From: DASUDX01 sp036275365
Lineage (GTDB): Bacteria; Pseudomonadota; Gammaproteobacteria; Nevskiales; Nevskiaceae
NCBI GenBank assembly: GCA_036275365.1
Contig: DASUDX010000095.1
Span: forward strand, 1-43,497
DNA length: 43,497 nucleotides
Reading direction: 5' to 3'
Position numbers and translations under genes: made by a program. Positions 42,282-43,497 of the stretch are shown here, one piece after another; the stretch's first letter is position 1; the number at the start of each line of letters is the position of its first letter. Under the pieces are notes generated by a model. That model had not been told where the DNA came from. It made no database searches and worked only from the letters and a program-made list of their open reading frames with translations.

Positions 42282-42350
42282 TACTCCGGCCCAGACGTTC
42301 CTCCCGAGCGGGACGGAATGCATGCCTGGTGCGACGCAAAGGAGATTCCG

Positions 42351-43497
42351 ATGATGCGCAGACTGCCTCTGTCCTGGCTGGCCGCTGGCCTGCTGGGTTC
42401 CGCCCTTCCGCTGTCCGCGCAGGCCGCCGTCAGCGCGGCGGAGGCGGCCAAGCTGGGCAAGGAGCTGACCGCGGTGGGCGCCATCCGCGCCGCCAACGCG
42501 GAGGGGACCATCCCCGAATGGACCGGCCGCAAGAACTTCACCGCTGAGCAGCAGGCCTACACCCCGGCCGATCTGGAGCGGCTGCGCAAGGAGGAGCCGC
42601 AGCGGCTCGAGCAGACCCTGGAGGAGCAGGCCGGCGCCGCCGCGGTGAAGGTGATCGCCGAGATCACCAAGGCCAACATGGGCCAGTACGCCGCCAAGCT
42701 CACCGATGGCCACAAGGCCCTGTTCAACCAGTACCCGAACTACAAGATGAAGATCTACCCGAGCATCCGCTCGGGCTTCTTCTCCGACGAGATCGAGAAG
42801 GCGACCATCGCCAACGCCACCTCGGCATCCCTCGAGGGCACCGACTCGGTGAAGAACGCGAAGCTGGGCTTCCCCTTCCCGATTCCCAAGAGCGGCGCCG
42901 AGGTGCTGTGGAACCACAAGCTCAAGTACAAGAGCGATGCGGCGCGGCGCTTCAACAACCAGGCCATCGTCAAGCCCAACGGGGATTATGTCGTCACCAA
43001 GCTGACCGAGGATGTGAAGTTCCTCTACGCCAATGTGGCCAAGCCTGGCGACGGCAAGCTGCTCGCCTACTACATGAGCGAGGTGATCAGCCCGCCGCGC
43101 GCCGCCGGCCAGATCACCCTGGTGCACGAGACCGCGGACCAGTCCAGCGGCGGCCGCTCGGCCTGGATCTTCCAGCCCAGCCTCAACCGGGTGAACCGGG
43201 CGCCGGACGTCGGCTACGACAACCCGGCGGTGGGCACCGACAACGAGCAGTTCAACGACCAGATCGACGTCTTCAACGGCGCGCTCGATCGCTACAACTG
43301 GAAGCTGATCGGCAAGAAGGAGATGTACATCCCGTACAACTCCTACAAGATCAACAGCCCGCTGGTGAAGTACAAGGACATCCTCACGCCGCGGCACATC
43401 AACCAGGATCTGGCGCGCTACGAGCTGCACCGGGTGTGGGTGGTGGAGGCGACGCTCAAGCCGGGCCTGCGCCACAACTTCGCCAAGCGGGTGTTAT
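42351..43497 (+). CDS. DUF1329 (LolB-like) protein, C-terminus cut by window edge
   Basis: The open frame from ATG 42351 (AGGAG 6 nt upstream) gives about 382 residues before the window ends; the family is about 450. It has a signal peptide (about 1-26, ending LSAQAA) and the typical DUF1329 start EAAKLGKELTAVGAIRAANA followed by GTIPEWTG. It continues with FPFPIPKSGAEVLWNHKL, LAYYMSEVISPPRAAGQI, RSAWIFQPSLNRVNRAPDVGYD and KKEMYIPYNSYKI. These are periplasmic LolB-like fold proteins thought to work with DUF1302 barrels on hydrophobic compounds or lipids. It is transcribed away from DUF1302, downstream of the AraC gene. Confidence 0.93.
   Translation, partial: MMRRLPLSWLAAGLLGSALPLSAQAAVSAAEAAKLGKELTAVGAIRAANAEGTIPEWTGRKNFTAEQQAYTPADLERLRKEEPQRLEQTLEEQAGAAAVKVIAEITKANMGQYAAKLTDGHKALFNQYPNYKMKIYPSIRSGFFSDEIEKATIANATSASLEGTDSVKNAKLGFPFPIPKSGAEVLWNHKLKYKSDAARRFNNQAIVKPNGDYVVTKLTEDVKFLYANVAKPGDGKLLAYYMSEVISPPRAAGQITLVHETADQSSGGRSAWIFQPSLNRVNRAPDVGYDNPAVGTDNEQFNDQIDVFNGALDRYNWKLIGKKEMYIPYNSYKINSPLVKYKDILTPRHINQDLARYELHRVWVVEATLKPGLRHNFAKRVL

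Noticed and set aside
42277..42300. Possible sigma54 promoter (TTGGCA followed by GGC)
   Set aside because: The -12 element lacks the required GC at the correct spacing from the GG.

Overview
This is a very GC-rich, densely coded chromosomal window from a Gram-negative bacterium. The proteins match gammaproteobacterial families: RodZ, PilF, RlmN, Lgt, RlmI, ArgA, UbiH, PepP and YgfB. The block ndk-rlmN-pilF-rodZ and the GGGAATC-like heptad spacers suggest Lysobacterales (Xanthomonadales) or a close neighbour. A stand-alone ArgA argues against the core Xanthomonas lineage. The placement is inference from content alone.

From 1 to 12162 nearly everything is on the minus strand. A promoter and a tandem glycine riboswitch (11971-12126) precede a glycine-cleavage operon, gcvT-gcvH-gcvPA-tpx-gcvPB, with a thiol peroxidase gene between the two P-subunit genes. 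Then follow a small membrane protein, a PfkB kinase, rlmI and lgt, and a housekeeping operon ndk-rlmN-pilF-rodZ whose last gene leaves the window. Several spacers here hold heptanucleotide repeats just upstream of start codons.

From 12250 to 20473 (plus strand) lies a two-partner secretion operon: outer-membrane TpsB transporter, a 1596-residue TpsA exoprotein, a secreted FecR-domain protein and a SapC-family protein. It converges on, and overlaps by 20 bp, a minus-strand group ygfB-pepP-ubiH-ubi-hydroxylase (24726-20454; ubiquinone synthesis). This group diverges from argA-bioA-rsmE (24786-28254). Both divergent genes have a -10 hexamer exactly 6 nt before their ATG, which predicts leaderless mRNAs.

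From 28347 to 33633 three overlapping genes form one operon: a lipoprotein PQQ-dependent alcohol dehydrogenase with a fused cytochrome c, a lipoprotein lipase whose catalytic spacing matches fungal lipase B (CALB), and a TonB-dependent receptor closely resembling PqqU/YncD, the PQQ importer. The likely logic is release of alcohols, their periplasmic oxidation, and uptake of the quinone cofactor.

The last 10 kb hold a Tat-exported dienelactone hydrolase-like protein, a sterol-desaturase-family oxidase, a minus-strand group (thioesterase, zinc alcohol dehydrogenase, DUF4282-like membrane protein), an H-NS-like protein with a strong terminator, and a DUF1302 outer-membrane protein paired with a DUF4393/Abi-alpha-like gene. 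They end with an AraC regulator and a DUF1329 gene cut by the window edge. No tRNA, rRNA, insertion sequence or CRISPR array was seen.
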